Shown here one piece after another: positions 16,201 through 24,452 of a DNA stretch of 50,381 nt; positions within the stretch are counted from its first letter, which is position 1, and each line of letters starts with the position of its first letter. Both the position numbers and the translations under genes were made by a program. The notes beneath the pieces are model-generated. The model was not told the origin of the DNA, did no database searches, and saw only the letters and a program-made list of their open reading frames with translations. The stretch is from Burkholderiaceae bacterium (GTDB taxonomy: Bacteria; Pseudomonadota; Gammaproteobacteria; Burkholderiales; Burkholderiaceae_B). Where the stretch lies: positions 1 through 50,381 of the forward strand of contig JAGOAJ010000024.1 in the NCBI GenBank assembly GCA_017983955.1, in the 5' to 3' direction.

Positions 16201-16768
16201 GCATGGCGGCCTGCACATAATTTTCCTCGCCTTCGACACCCAGGCGCTGCAGCTCTATGTAGTAGCTACCGGGAAAGGCTGCGGCCCATTGCGCAGCCAG
16301 GCGCTCGGCTTCGTCGCGTTTGCCTGCTTCCAGCATCTGGCCTACGTCGCCAGCCCGCCCACCGGACAGAAGGATAAGACCGGATTGACCCATCAGCCAT
16401 TCGGTTTTCACTTCTGCTCGACCTTTGTACTGATTTTCCAGCCAGGCACGCGTCAAAATTTGGCACAACGCCAAATAGCCTGCCTGATTGCTGACCAGCA
16501 ATAAAAGACGAGATGGCTTATCGCGATCCTCCTCGTTTTCTAGCCAGATATCGGCGCCAGCAATAGGTTTTACGCCCGCTTTGCGGGCAGCACGGTAAAA
16601 CTTGATCAAACCAAATAAATTGGATAGATCGGTCAGGGCCATGGCGGGCTGCCCATAACCAGCAGCTTTTTTGACCAGGGCCGGAATACGGGCGATGCCA
16701 TCCACCACCGAAAACTCGGAGTGGACGCGTAAATGGACAAACGGGGGTGTAGAAATTGCTTCAGTCAT
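13277..16768 (-). CDS. dnaE: DNA polymerase III alpha subunit
   Basis: The catalytic subunit of the replicative polymerase, 1163 aa, the usual length for DnaE. The N-terminal PHP domain begins VHLRVHSEFSVVDG. The polymerase palm has two catalytic aspartates in PDFDIDF (residues about 404-410) and the third in KFDFLGLRNLT. Other visible regions are GRGSGAGSLVAYSLGITDLDP, the fingers GFNKSHSAAYALIAY and a C-terminal OB fold. It lies 36 bp downstream of hrpA on the same strand and overlaps the first LPS glycosyltransferase gene. Confidence 0.97.
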   Translation of the reverse strand: MTEAISTPPFVHLRVHSEFSVVDGIARIPALVKKAAGYGQPAMALTDLSNLFGLIKFYRAARKAGVKPIAGADIWLENEEDRDKPSRLLLLVSNQAGYLALCQILTRAWLENQYKGRAEVKTEWLMGQSGLILLSGGRAGDVGQMLEAGKRDEAERLAAQWAAAFPGSYYIELQRLGVEGEENYVQAAMRLAGSLDLPVVATHAIQFLEYSDYRAHEARVCIADGEQLGNAKRVRRFTPDQYFVDSTEMAQRFADVPSALANTVEIAQRCNLTLVLDKPQLPDFPTPDGITLDDYMAQLSEEGLAKRMLQLFPDETERQAQYPLYLERLKWECKTIIDMGFPGYFLIVADFINWGKNNGVPVGPGRGSGAGSLVAYSLGITDLDPIRYDLLFERFLNPERVSMPDFDIDFCQDNRERVIDYVKQKYGKDAVSQIATFGTLGAKAVVRDVGRVLEMPYMLCDGLSKMIPFSPADPWTLDRTLKDEPAFLERYEQDEEVRALIDLAKPLEGITRNVGMHAGGVLIAPGKLTDFCPLYCQPGIDANAVSQFDKDDVEAAGLVKFDFLGLRNLTILDWAVRYVRQFNENRRDFDVMALPLDDLKTYKLLSEGNTTAVFQLESRGMKELLKNLKPNTFEDVIAMLALYRPGPLESGMVVDFVNRKHGRAEVDYFHKDLESVLSSTYGVIVYQEQVMLISQIVGGYSLGGADLLRRAMGKKKAEEMAEHRAIFEKGAVEKGYDADLAVKLFDLMEKFAGYGFNKSHSAAYALIAYQTAWLKAYHPAEFLAATLSSDMDDTDKVQIFWKDALANGVDVLPPDVNESFYRFEPVHDAHSAKGQPPRTMRYGLGAVKGTGQGAVEAIIKARTEGGPFTSLFDFCRRIDRHSVNRRSIEALIKAGAFDLIAENRAALLATVPSAMEAAEQAARSANQVSLFADNADDIVQDELAKVLPWDLQTRLMQEKTALGYCFSGHLFDAWRDEVRRFAPTPLSRLEPSRSLQWFAGVLSSVRPKMTRRGRMLYAILDDGSAQVEVAIFNELYEQHRNRLREDRLIIIHGKVSKDDYSGGMRVSADEVFDLQLAREDRARSLRITLDDKADADKLRQFLNPFRAEPENGVPGVPVEIRLRRDDFLCTVRLGEEWRVRMADTLLAQLNDWTKPDGVEINYS

Positions 16769-16804
16769 AGGGGGAATTGTACTCAGACCCAGGCCAATAA
16801 GGGC

Positions 16805-19800
16805 CTATCGTTGCATGGCGGACCAAGCTTTTTGTAAACGTTTTACAGAAACCGGCATGGGCGTGCGCAGTTCCTGGGCAAACAAGGCAACCCGTAGCTC
16901 TTGTAACAGCCAGCCGAACTCGGCCAGCTGAGCATCGTGGGCGCCCTTTAAGGCGGCCATCGCGCGCTGATACTGCACCAACAGGGGTGCCATATCGGCC
17001 ATCAGGCGCGCATCGCGGCCCGGATCTGCACGTAGCTTATCGATACGAACCTGGGCCGCTTTCAAGTAACGCGGATAATGGCCTAGCTGGGCATAAGGTG
17101 TTTTACTTAAGAACCATTTTCCCATCAGTAAAGACTGTTGGCCCTGCAGATCGGCATAGGCTGCGACATGCGCCTTGGCCTGGGGCAGCTTTTTCTGCAA
17201 AGCTGCCCACTCCGTCAATATCTGCGCCGTCAATCTGGCAATTTCCTGAGCCAACAATCCCAGCCTGGCCTTGCCTTCGTTACGGCGCGCCAGAAAACTT
17301 TCTTGATCGTGCGGCCAGGGTTCGGCCAGACAGGCCTGGGCCAAGGCGCAATCTATGATTTGTTCGCGCAGCTCTTCCTGGGTACCTAAACTGATGTACA
17401 GCATGCTCATGCGTGTCAAATCAGGCAGGTTTTTTTCTAGAAACTTGACCTGCTCACGCAGCCCCAAACGAAACAGGCGTAGCAAACCCGCCCTATGCTG
17501 ACCACGAGCCTGAGCCGGATCATCAAAAACATCCAGATCACAATGAGTTTTTCTGTCCACCAGTGCCGGATAACCTACAAAGGAACGACCTTTGCGTTGT
17601 ATTTCCATGATTTCCGGCAAAGGACCAAAAGACCAGTCGGTCAGCTGTTCGTGCGCCAAAGCCTGAGCCACTTGATCGTCATGGGCCGCCAGCCGTTGAA
17701 AAGACGCCTGAGCCTGCTTGCCGTGTTCTGCCTTGAGCTGATCCAGATTGCGGCCACCCGACAGCATGCGGCCATGCTCGTCCACGACCTTGAAGTTCAT
17801 GAACAGATGCGCAGGTAGGGTTTCAACCTTGAAGTCGCTACGCAAGGGCCTGATCTTGAGCTGCTGCCACATATCGGCAGCAATCGCCTCCAACAAACCG
17901 CTGTCGGGGTCATTGGCACGCTCAAACCAGCGGTCAAAAAAGCCAGCGGCATAATCGGGCAAAGGCACGGCATGGCGGCGAATTTTCTGCGGCAGCGATT
18001 TCAGCAGCAAATGCACCTTTTCCTTGAGCATGCCGGGCACCAGCCACTCGCAGCGCCAGGCATCCAGTTGGTTAAGCACAAACAAGGGCACGGTCAACGT
18101 GACGCCATCGCGCACAGAGCCGGGCTCAAAATGATAGTCCAGAGCCATCTGAGCCCCGTACCACTGCACGCTTTTGGGAAAGACGTCGGTGGTAATGCCA
18201 GCGGCATCGTGGCGCATCAAGGCGTCGCGCGTCAGCAGCAAGGCCTGCTGCTGGGCCTTGTCCAGACGCTTATGCCATTTCTCCAAGCTAGCCGTCTGGA
18301 ATACATCGGCGGGTAGATGCTGATCATAAAAAGCATAGATCAGCGCATCATCGACCAATATGTCCGGGCGGCGAGTTTGGTGCTCCAGTTTCTCTATGGA
18401 TAGCACCAACTGGCGGTTTTGACGTACAAAGGGCAAAGAGGTCTCAATTTCCCCTGCGACCAAACCATCGCGGATAAAAAGTTCGCGCGACTGTACCGGG
18501 TCTATGCGCCCGAAATGCACCCGCCTGCCGCTGTAAACGGTTAAACCATAAAGCGTAGCGCGTTCGTTCGCCACCACCTGGCCAGCCTTTTTTTCCCAGC
18601 GTGGGTCTGACCACGCACGCCGTATCAGGTGGGCGCCGGCCCGCTCTAGCCAGACGGGATCGATACGCGCCACACAACGGGCATACAAGCGGCTGGTATC
18701 GATCAATTCGGCTGCAACTATCCAACGACCAGCCTTTTTGGCCAACCGCGATCCAGGATGGATATGAAACCGAATTTCGCGCGCACCCTGATAGACGGCG
18801 CCATCTTCGCTTTTCAATCCAATATTGCCCAACAGCCCGGCCAGCAACGCCATATGCAATTGTTCGTAGGTGGCGTCCAACGTATTCAGACGCCAGCCCT
18901 GCTCGGCCACCAAGCCCAGCAATTGGCTATGAACATCATGCCACTCACGTAAGCGCAAGGGCGACAGAAAATTCTGCCGCAACAAGGCCACCAGCTTGCG
19001 TTGCGAGGCCTTGTGCTCTACCTGTTCACCATACCAACGCCACAGTTTCAGATAAGAAATAAATTCAGACTTCTCATCGCCGAACTTGGCATGGGCGGCT
19101 TCAGACGCCTCGCGTTCCTGCATAGGCCGGTCGCGCGGGTCCTGCACCGACAAGGCTGACGCAATAATCAGCACTTCGGATAAACATTGTTGATCCTTTG
19201 CGGCCAGTATCATGCGTGCCAGACGCGGGTCCACTGGCAGCTTGGCCAAAGTCTGGCCAGTGTCTGTCAGTTGCCTGTCGTCGTCTATGGCGCCAAGTTC
19301 CTGCAGCAAATGATACCCGTCGGCAATCGCCCGGCCGGGCGGCGGATCCACAAACGGGAAGGTTTCAACGTCATCCAGGCGCAAGGCCTTCATGCGCAAA
19401 ATTACCGACGCCAATGATGACCGCAATACCTCCGGATCGGTAAAAGCGGCTCTGGCCTTGAAGTCGTCTTCGCTATATAAGCGTATACATATACCTGGGC
19501 CTATGCGCCCACAGCGCCCGGCACGCTGATTAGCCGATGCCTGGCTGATGGCTTCTATACGCAGCTGTTCTACTTTGTTGCGCCATGAGTAGCGCTTGAT
19601 GCGTGCCACGCCGCTATCCACCACATAGCGTATGCCAGGCACCGTCAGCGACGTTTCAGCCACGTTGGTGGCCAACACAATCCGGCGTGCATTGCCCTGG
19701 GGCTTGAAGATGCGTTCTTGTTCAGCCTGCGACAGTCGCGCATATAGCGGCAAGACTTCCACCCCCGCCAACTGACTTTTACGCAAGCCTTCGACGGTTT

Positions 19801-20710
19801 CGCGGATTTCGCGCTCGCCCGGCAAAAACACCAAGACATCACCACTGCCATGGCGCGTGCATTCAGCTACGCCATCGACCACGGCATCAATCAGGTCACG
19901 CTCTTCGTCGGCTGTGGAACGACGGCTGTCGCTATCCACTGGCGCCTTATCCTGCAACACAGGACGATACAGAATATCTACCGGATACAAACGACCCGAG
20001 ACTTCAAGTACCGGCGCGGGCTTGCCCTGATGGGCAAAATGCTGCGCAAAGCGATCTGCATCTATGGTGGCCGAAGTAATAATCAGCTTAAGATCAGGAC
20101 GACGTGGCAGTAATTGCTGCAGAAAACCCAACAAGAAGTCTATGTTCAGACTGCGTTCATGGGCCTCGTCAATAATAATGGTGTCATAGCGGCGCAACAT
20201 AGGGTCACGCTGGGACTCGGCCAACAAGATGCCGTCGGTCATCAGCTTGACCGCAGTATTGGGTCCGCTGCGATCGTTAAAGCGTATTTGATAACCTACC
20301 CAGTCGCCAATTTCGGTATGTAGTTCCTCGGCGATGCGCTTGGCCACAGAGGTTGCAGCCAGACGGCGTGGTTGGGTATGGCCTATCATTTTCTTACGGC
20401 CACGACCTAATTCCAGGCAGATTTTAGGCAGCTGGGTGGTTTTACCCGAACCTGTTTCACCACAGACGATGACTACCTGGTGGTCGGAAATTGCTTTTGC
20501 AATGTCATCCCGCCTGGCGCTAACAGGTAAGTCTTCCGGGTAGCTGATCGCTGGCAAAGGCCGCAATGGCGCGGGTACTGGGCGATCGCGTGGAGTGCTA
20601 CGCGGGCGGCGTGTAGCAGGCAAACTACCCTGGGTGTTGTCTTTAGGCTTATTTTCCAACAAATTAACTGACTCTTGCATGAATTCGGGGTTAGATAGGC
20701 AGTCCGTCAT
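16805..20710 (-). CDS. hrpA: ATP-dependent RNA helicase HrpA
   Basis: A DEAH-box helicase of 1301 aa, the full length for HrpA, which rescues stalled and collided ribosomes and remodels mRNA. Motif I GETGSGKTT is at about 84-92, the DEAH box at 181-184, SATI and QRAGRCGR follow, then the helicase-associated and C-terminal DUF3418 regions. The annotated ATG overlaps a TATAAT hexamer of a possible promoter, so ATG at 20680 (Met11) may be the true start. It is divergent from argA over 48 bp. Confidence 0.95.
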   Translation of the reverse strand: MTDCLSNPEFMQESVNLLENKPKDNTQGSLPATRRPRSTPRDRPVPAPLRPLPAISYPEDLPVSARRDDIAKAISDHQVVIVCGETGSGKTTQLPKICLELGRGRKKMIGHTQPRRLAATSVAKRIAEELHTEIGDWVGYQIRFNDRSGPNTAVKLMTDGILLAESQRDPMLRRYDTIIIDEAHERSLNIDFLLGFLQQLLPRRPDLKLIITSATIDADRFAQHFAHQGKPAPVLEVSGRLYPVDILYRPVLQDKAPVDSDSRRSTADEERDLIDAVVDGVAECTRHGSGDVLVFLPGEREIRETVEGLRKSQLAGVEVLPLYARLSQAEQERIFKPQGNARRIVLATNVAETSLTVPGIRYVVDSGVARIKRYSWRNKVEQLRIEAISQASANQRAGRCGRIGPGICIRLYSEDDFKARAAFTDPEVLRSSLASVILRMKALRLDDVETFPFVDPPPGRAIADGYHLLQELGAIDDDRQLTDTGQTLAKLPVDPRLARMILAAKDQQCLSEVLIIASALSVQDPRDRPMQEREASEAAHAKFGDEKSEFISYLKLWRWYGEQVEHKASQRKLVALLRQNFLSPLRLREWHDVHSQLLGLVAEQGWRLNTLDATYEQLHMALLAGLLGNIGLKSEDGAVYQGAREIRFHIHPGSRLAKKAGRWIVAAELIDTSRLYARCVARIDPVWLERAGAHLIRRAWSDPRWEKKAGQVVANERATLYGLTVYSGRRVHFGRIDPVQSRELFIRDGLVAGEIETSLPFVRQNRQLVLSIEKLEHQTRRPDILVDDALIYAFYDQHLPADVFQTASLEKWHKRLDKAQQQALLLTRDALMRHDAAGITTDVFPKSVQWYGAQMALDYHFEPGSVRDGVTLTVPLFVLNQLDAWRCEWLVPGMLKEKVHLLLKSLPQKIRRHAVPLPDYAAGFFDRWFERANDPDSGLLEAIAADMWQQLKIRPLRSDFKVETLPAHLFMNFKVVDEHGRMLSGGRNLDQLKAEHGKQAQASFQRLAAHDDQVAQALAHEQLTDWSFGPLPEIMEIQRKGRSFVGYPALVDRKTHCDLDVFDDPAQARGQHRAGLLRLFRLGLREQVKFLEKNLPDLTRMSMLYISLGTQEELREQIIDCALAQACLAEPWPHDQESFLARRNEGKARLGLLAQEIARLTAQILTEWAALQKKLPQAKAHVAAYADLQGQQSLLMGKWFLSKTPYAQLGHYPRYLKAAQVRIDKLRADPGRDARLMADMAPLLVQYQRAMAALKGAHDAQLAEFGWLLQELRVALFAQELRTPMPVSVKRLQKAWSAMQR

Positions 20711-20747
20711 TATAATTTTTAATGGACCACATGATTTTTTTGCACGT

Positions 20748-20758
20748 TAAAATACCGT
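20748..20758 (+). promoter_or_regulatory. Candidate argA -10 box implying a leaderless mRNA
   Basis: TAAAAT (20748-20753) ends 5 bp before the argA ATG (20759), so a start at the usual distance would fall on the ATG itself. No Shine-Dalgarno is visible. The -35 region is poor (TGGACC at a 19-bp spacing), so the promoter is uncertain. The 48-bp gap also carries a TATAAT facing hrpA. Confidence 0.35.
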
Positions 20759-22114
20759 ATGAACCCTAGCTACGACGAAACAGTATCCGCCCAAGACGCC
20801 CCTGAATTCGCCCCTGCGCAATTTGTCAGGTGGTTTCGAGAAGTGGCGCCTTATGTACACGACTTCCGAGGCAAGACCTTTGTGATTGCCTTTGGTGGCG
20901 AACTGGTAAACGACGGTGCGCTAAACACCCTGATACAGGACTTGTCGCTGCTATCGGCTCTGGGAGTAAAACTGGTACTGGTGCATGGTTCCAGGCCACA
21001 GGTAAATGAACAGCTTAAATTAAAAGGCTACCAGACACAATTCGGACGTGGCACTGACCCCACCAGCCCCGAGGCGCTAGAGTGCGCCAAAGAAGCTGCT
21101 GGCGAAATTCGTCTGGATATAGAAGCGTCGTTTAGCCAGGGCCTGCCCAATACGCCCATGTCGCATGCCCGTATACGCGTTATTTCGGGCAACTTTGTGA
21201 CCGCCCGACCCGTAGGCATCATAGACGGTGTCGACTACCAGCATGCGGGCGCTGTGCGCAAGCTGGACACCGACACCATGAAAAGCATACTGAATCAGGG
21301 TGCCATCGTACTGCTATCGCCCTTGGGCTTCTCGCCTACCGGTGAATCATTCAATCTGGCCATGGAAGACCTGGCCACTAGCGCGGCCATTGCCTTACGC
21401 ACCGAAAAACTGATTTTCCTGACTCAGGGCCGTATTGTATGCAATCAGGATGGCACTGTAGACACTGAGTTGGCCCGCGAGGACGCCGACCGTCTGCTGG
21501 CTGGCGGCACTCTGGACGAAGACACGTCCGCCTTTTTATCGCAAGCTTCCCGTGCGGTAAAGCGAGGGGTGGCTCGTGCCCACTTGGTGCCCTACACCCT
21601 GGACGGCAGCATACTGCTGGAAATTTTCACCCACGACGGCGTGGGCACCATGGTGGTCGAAGACACACTAGACGATCTGCGCCAGGCAACCGTGGACGAC
21701 GTTGGCGCCATAGTACAGCTGATAGAGCCCCTAGAGGCTGATGGCACCCTGGTGCCGCGTGGCATGGCCGTCATAGAACGCGATGTGGAAAAATTCACGG
21801 TACTGGAACACGATGGCGTTATTTATGGCTGTGTCGCCGTCATGCCCTATGTCGAAGAAGGCATGGCTGAAATGGCCTGCCTTATTGTGCACTCCGAGTG
21901 GCAGGGTTCCGGCGAAGGCGAAATGCTGCTGCGCCATGCCGAAGCACGCGCACGCTCCAAGGGGGCCAAGCGGTTGTTTGTATTAACAACCCGCACGTCT
22001 CATTGGTTCATCAAGCGTGGCTTTGTTCAGGGCGGTATTTCTGATCTACCCAAAGAACGGCAAGCCCATTACAACCGTTCGCGCAATAGCCTGGTATTCA
22101 TCAAAAAGCTGTAG
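20759..22114 (+). CDS. argA: N-acetylglutamate synthase
   Basis: ArgA makes N-acetylglutamate from glutamate and acetyl-CoA, the first step of arginine synthesis. The 451-aa protein has an N-terminal amino-acid-kinase-like domain (about 30-290; FVIAFGGELVND, LVLVHGSRPQVNEQL), which binds the feedback inhibitor arginine, and a C-terminal GNAT acetyltransferase domain (about 305-451; 'EMACLIVHSEWQGSGEGEMLL', with a terminal NRSRNSLVFIKKL). This is the classical bifunctional-looking ArgA, not the short ArgA or ArgJ. It is divergent from hrpA with almost no leader; yggX follows 63 bp later. Confidence 0.95.
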   Translation: MNPSYDETVSAQDAPEFAPAQFVRWFREVAPYVHDFRGKTFVIAFGGELVNDGALNTLIQDLSLLSALGVKLVLVHGSRPQVNEQLKLKGYQTQFGRGTDPTSPEALECAKEAAGEIRLDIEASFSQGLPNTPMSHARIRVISGNFVTARPVGIIDGVDYQHAGAVRKLDTDTMKSILNQGAIVLLSPLGFSPTGESFNLAMEDLATSAAIALRTEKLIFLTQGRIVCNQDGTVDTELAREDADRLLAGGTLDEDTSAFLSQASRAVKRGVARAHLVPYTLDGSILLEIFTHDGVGTMVVEDTLDDLRQATVDDVGAIVQLIEPLEADGTLVPRGMAVIERDVEKFTVLEHDGVIYGCVAVMPYVEEGMAEMACLIVHSEWQGSGEGEMLLRHAEARARSKGAKRLFVLTTRTSHWFIKRGFVQGGISDLPKERQAHYNRSRNSLVFIKKL

Positions 22115-22177
22115 GCCCTTAGCCACGCCAGGCCCGGTACAATGGCTGGGTCACTCATGTTATGAAGGTAAGTTGTT

Positions 22178-22450
22178 ATGGCACGTCTGGTTCAATGTAT
22201 CAAGCTTAAGCGCGAAGCCGAAGGTCTTGATTTCCCACCCTACCCTGGCCCGCTGGGCGTACGTATCTGGCAAAGCATCTCGAAGGATGCATGGGCGCAA
22301 TGGATGGACATACAGACCCGGCTGGTCAATGAAAACCGTCTGAATCTGGCCGACGCCAGGGCACGTAAATACCTGGCCGGACAAATGGAAAGCTTTTTGT
22401 TCGAAGATGCGGACATCGAAGCGCATGGCTACGTGCCGCCAGCCGATTGA
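22178..22450 (+). CDS. yggX: Oxidative damage protection protein / Fe(II)-trafficking protein
   Basis: This 90-aa protein matches the YggX family over its whole length: [19 protein letters not shown] with the conserved Cys7, then PPYPGPLG, '[19 protein letters not shown]' and [12 protein letters not shown]. YggX protects iron-sulfur clusters from oxidation and is linked to Fe(II) handling. A -10-like TACAAT (22137-22142) and the Shine-Dalgarno-like AAGGT precede the ATG. A GC hairpin with a T-run follows at 22553. Confidence 0.95.
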   Translation: MARLVQCIKLKREAEGLDFPPYPGPLGVRIWQSISKDAWAQWMDIQTRLVNENRLNLADARARKYLAGQMESFLFEDADIEAHGYVPPAD

Positions 22451-22458
22451 TTCCATCC

Positions 22459-22543
22459 CTAGATCAAACGTGCACTTTGTTGGCTTCGCTTGCCTTACAA
22501 AAGTAATGTCTGCGCTTCGCCGTCGCGTTCACGCTTGATCTAG
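22459..22543. repeat. 85-bp inverted-repeat element between yggX and phoU
   Basis: The ends CTAGATCAAACGTG (22459-22472) and CACGCTTGATCTAG (22530-22543) are complementary in 13 of 14 positions. Inside, ACTTTGT...ACAAAAGT (22474-22504) with GGC/GCC forms a second hairpin. It has no coding capacity and lies between convergent genes. It could be a small palindromic mobile element or a transcribed 3' structure; a genome-wide copy count would decide. Confidence 0.5.
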
Positions 22544-22552
22544 AATCGGAAT

Positions 22553-22574
22553 GCGCCCTGAACGGGCGCGTTTT
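22553..22574 (+). terminator. Rho-independent terminator after yggX
   Basis: GCGCCC (22553-22558) and GGGCGC (22564-22569) form a 6-bp GC stem with loop TGAAC, followed by G and TTTT on the plus strand. It ends transcription arriving from argA/yggX just before the stop of the converging phoU gene. Confidence 0.7.
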
Positions 22575-22578
22575 AAAT

Positions 22579-23304
22579 TTAGATTTCGTTTTCTTCTTCG
22601 GGTGCGTCACCACGCGCCATGCGTTCGGTGTTCTTGACACCGGTATGACGCACGTCGTCGCCACGCACCATGTAAATAACCCGTTCCGCCATATTTTTAG
22701 CATGATCACCTATGCGCTCGAAGGCGCGGGCGATAAAAATCAGGTCTATAGACCGTGAAATAGTGCGTGGGTCTTCTATCATGTAGGTAATGATGTGACG
22801 CAGGGACGCCTTCCATTCCTTGTCGACTTCTTTGTCAGCGCGTACTACTTTTGCCGCATGCATGGGGTCTTGACGGGCAAAAGCGTCCAAAGAGTCACGT
22901 ATCATGCCCGCCACGAAGTCGGCCATATGTCGCAGTTCGACCACGGCTTCGTAGCTGGAGTCGGCCTCGTGCAGACGACGCGCTACTTTGGCGATTTTTT
23001 CTGCTTCGTCGCCGCAGCGTTCCATGTCAGTCAACATTTTCGAGATGGACAGCAGCAGGCGTAAGTCTATGGCAGTAGGCTGGTTGCGGGCAATCAGTAG
23101 ACTGATACGCTCGTCGATTTCGACTTCGAGGCGATTGACTTCGCGTTCGCGTTCGCGAACCTTTTCAACCAAAATGAGATCGCCGGTCGCCAGTGCTTCC
23201 ATGCCATCGCGCACCATGGATTCAACCAGGCCGCCCATACGCAAAAACAAAGAACGAGTCGCCTCTAGATCGGAGTGAAATTGCTTATTTGTGTGCTCGA
23301 ACAT
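22579..23304 (-). CDS. phoU: Phosphate transport regulator PhoU
   Basis: PhoU relays the state of the Pst phosphate transporter to the PhoR kinase and so represses the Pho regulon. The 241-aa protein shows the two-repeat helical fold, with metal-binding motifs RCGDEAEKIAK in the first half and RIGDHAKNMAERV in the second. No pst genes or phoB/phoR lie in this window, so phoU stands apart from pst here. A candidate Pho box 70 bp upstream (23374-23391) suggests its own PhoB-driven promoter. Confidence 0.95.
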   Translation of the reverse strand: MFEHTNKQFHSDLEATRSLFLRMGGLVESMVRDGMEALATGDLILVEKVREREREVNRLEVEIDERISLLIARNQPTAIDLRLLLSISKMLTDMERCGDEAEKIAKVARRLHEADSSYEAVVELRHMADFVAGMIRDSLDAFARQDPMHAAKVVRADKEVDKEWKASLRHIITYMIEDPRTISRSIDLIFIARAFERIGDHAKNMAERVIYMVRGDDVRHTGVKNTERMARGDAPEEENEI

Positions 23305-23373
23305 AATTGCCTTTGAACAATGCTGGGACTGAGTATCTGTATAGGGTAGTGTATGCCAGTCTAAATGCCAATT

Positions 23374-23391
23374 GTGACCTTCTGATGACAG
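23374..23391 (-). promoter_or_regulatory. Candidate Pho box for phoU
   Basis: Read on the minus strand, CTGTCAT-CAGA-AGGTCAC has the 7-4-7 layout of the PhoB site, with the first half perfect and the second 5/7. A -10-like TAGACT lies 10 bp downstream, the spacing expected when the Pho box replaces the -35 element. The box begins 3 bp beyond the rpiA stop codon. Confidence 0.6.
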
Positions 23392-23394
23392 ATA

Positions 23395-24069
23395 TCAGAC
23401 CGAATAACGCTGTACGCCGTTCTGGGTAGACACTAGGGCCAAATCCGCGCCTTCCAAGGCGAACAACCCGCAGGTCACCACGCCAGGGATATCATTGATT
23501 TGCGCTTCCAGGTGACGCGGATCAGTAATCGCCAAGCCAGACACATCCAGGATATGGCAGCCGTTGTCGGTCACAAAGCCGCTACGCAAAACAGGCACGC
23601 CGCCCAGTTGGCTAAGGCGACGCGCCACCGCACTGGCCGCCATGGGTATGACTTCCACCGGCAAGGGAAAAGCACCCAATTGCAGCACACGTTTAGATTC
23701 GTCCACGATGCACACGAATTGGTCAGCCACCGACGCCACGATTTTTTCGCGTGTCAAGGCTCCGCCGCCGCCTTTGATCATATTCAGGGCATGATCGATC
23801 TCGTCGGCACCGTCCACATACACGGGCAGACGTTCCACTTGGTCCAGATCCAGCACGGCTATGCCTAGTGCCCTCATGCGGGCCGAGCTGCGCTCGGAGC
23901 TGGACACTGCGCCCTTGAACAAGGCCTTGTGTTTGGCCAGACTGTCTATGAACAAGTCCACGGTGGAACCCGTGCCTACGCCCAGGATGACGTCGGGGCC
24001 TAATAACGGCAAAAGATAATCAACAGCGGCGTCCGCTACGCTTTGCTTCAGTTCTTGCTGGGTCAGCAT
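23395..24069 (-). CDS. rpiA: Ribose-5-phosphate isomerase A
   Basis: RpiA interconverts ribose 5-phosphate and ribulose 5-phosphate in the pentose phosphate pathway. The 224-aa protein has [15 protein letters not shown] (substrate loop, about 31-45), [10 protein letters not shown] (catalytic Asp/Glu) and [14 protein letters not shown] (catalytic region). Length and motifs are fully typical. It starts 16 bp after the ArsC/Spx-like gene and is probably the last gene of the pot-led transcript. Confidence 0.96.
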   Translation of the reverse strand: MLTQQELKQSVADAAVDYLLPLLGPDVILGVGTGSTVDLFIDSLAKHKALFKGAVSSSERSSARMRALGIAVLDLDQVERLPVYVDGADEIDHALNMIKGGGGALTREKIVASVADQFVCIVDESKRVLQLGAFPLPVEVIPMAASAVARRLSQLGGVPVLRSGFVTDNGCHILDVSGLAITDPRHLEAQINDIPGVVTCGLFALEGADLALVSTQNGVQRYSV

Positions 24070-24085
24070 CGATGGGTATCCAGGT

Positions 24086-24442
24086 TCAGGCGAATAGTTC
24101 GTCGTATTTTTTTTCAGAAAAACCTAAGTTGATCTGGCCATCGGCCAAGACCAGCACAGGCCGTTTGATCAGGGTAGGAAATTCAGCAATCAAAGCCAAC
24201 CAGTGTTCTGGCGTACTGGCTGACTTTTGATCGTCGGATAAACCGCGCCAACTGGTTGAGGCGCGATTCACCAGCTTATCAAAGCCGCCCAACTGGTCGG
24301 CCCAGGTTTGCAGGGTTTGCGGTGCAATCGGATGGCTGCGGTAATCCGTCAACTGACAGGTAATATCACGCGCCGTCAGCCACTTCAGGGCTTTCACACA
24401 GGTACTGCAATTTTTCAGACCATATAACTGGATTTGGGACAT
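24086..24442 (-). CDS. ArsC/Spx-family protein (YffB-like reductase)
   Basis: A 118-aa thioredoxin-fold protein with [19 protein letters not shown], a CxxC at Cys12/Cys15, and [10 protein letters not shown] with the conserved Arg-Pro of the ArsC/Spx family. YffB-type members are thought to be glutathione-dependent reductases with unknown substrates; this is not an arsenate-resistance operon. ATG 24442 was chosen because AAAGGT lies at Shine-Dalgarno distance and the motif starts at once; the longer frame runs back into potI. It lies 10 bp after potI. Confidence 0.9.
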   Translation of the reverse strand: MSQIQLYGLKNCSTCVKALKWLTARDITCQLTDYRSHPIAPQTLQTWADQLGGFDKLVNRASTSWRGLSDDQKSASTPEHWLALIAEFPTLIKRPVLVLADGQINLGFSEKKYDELFA

Positions 24443-24452
24443 AAGATACCTT

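Noticed and set aside
22451-22578. Whole intergenic region as a bidirectional terminator
   Set aside because: Only the 22553-22574 hairpin has a T-run, and only on the plus strand; the longer palindrome has none.
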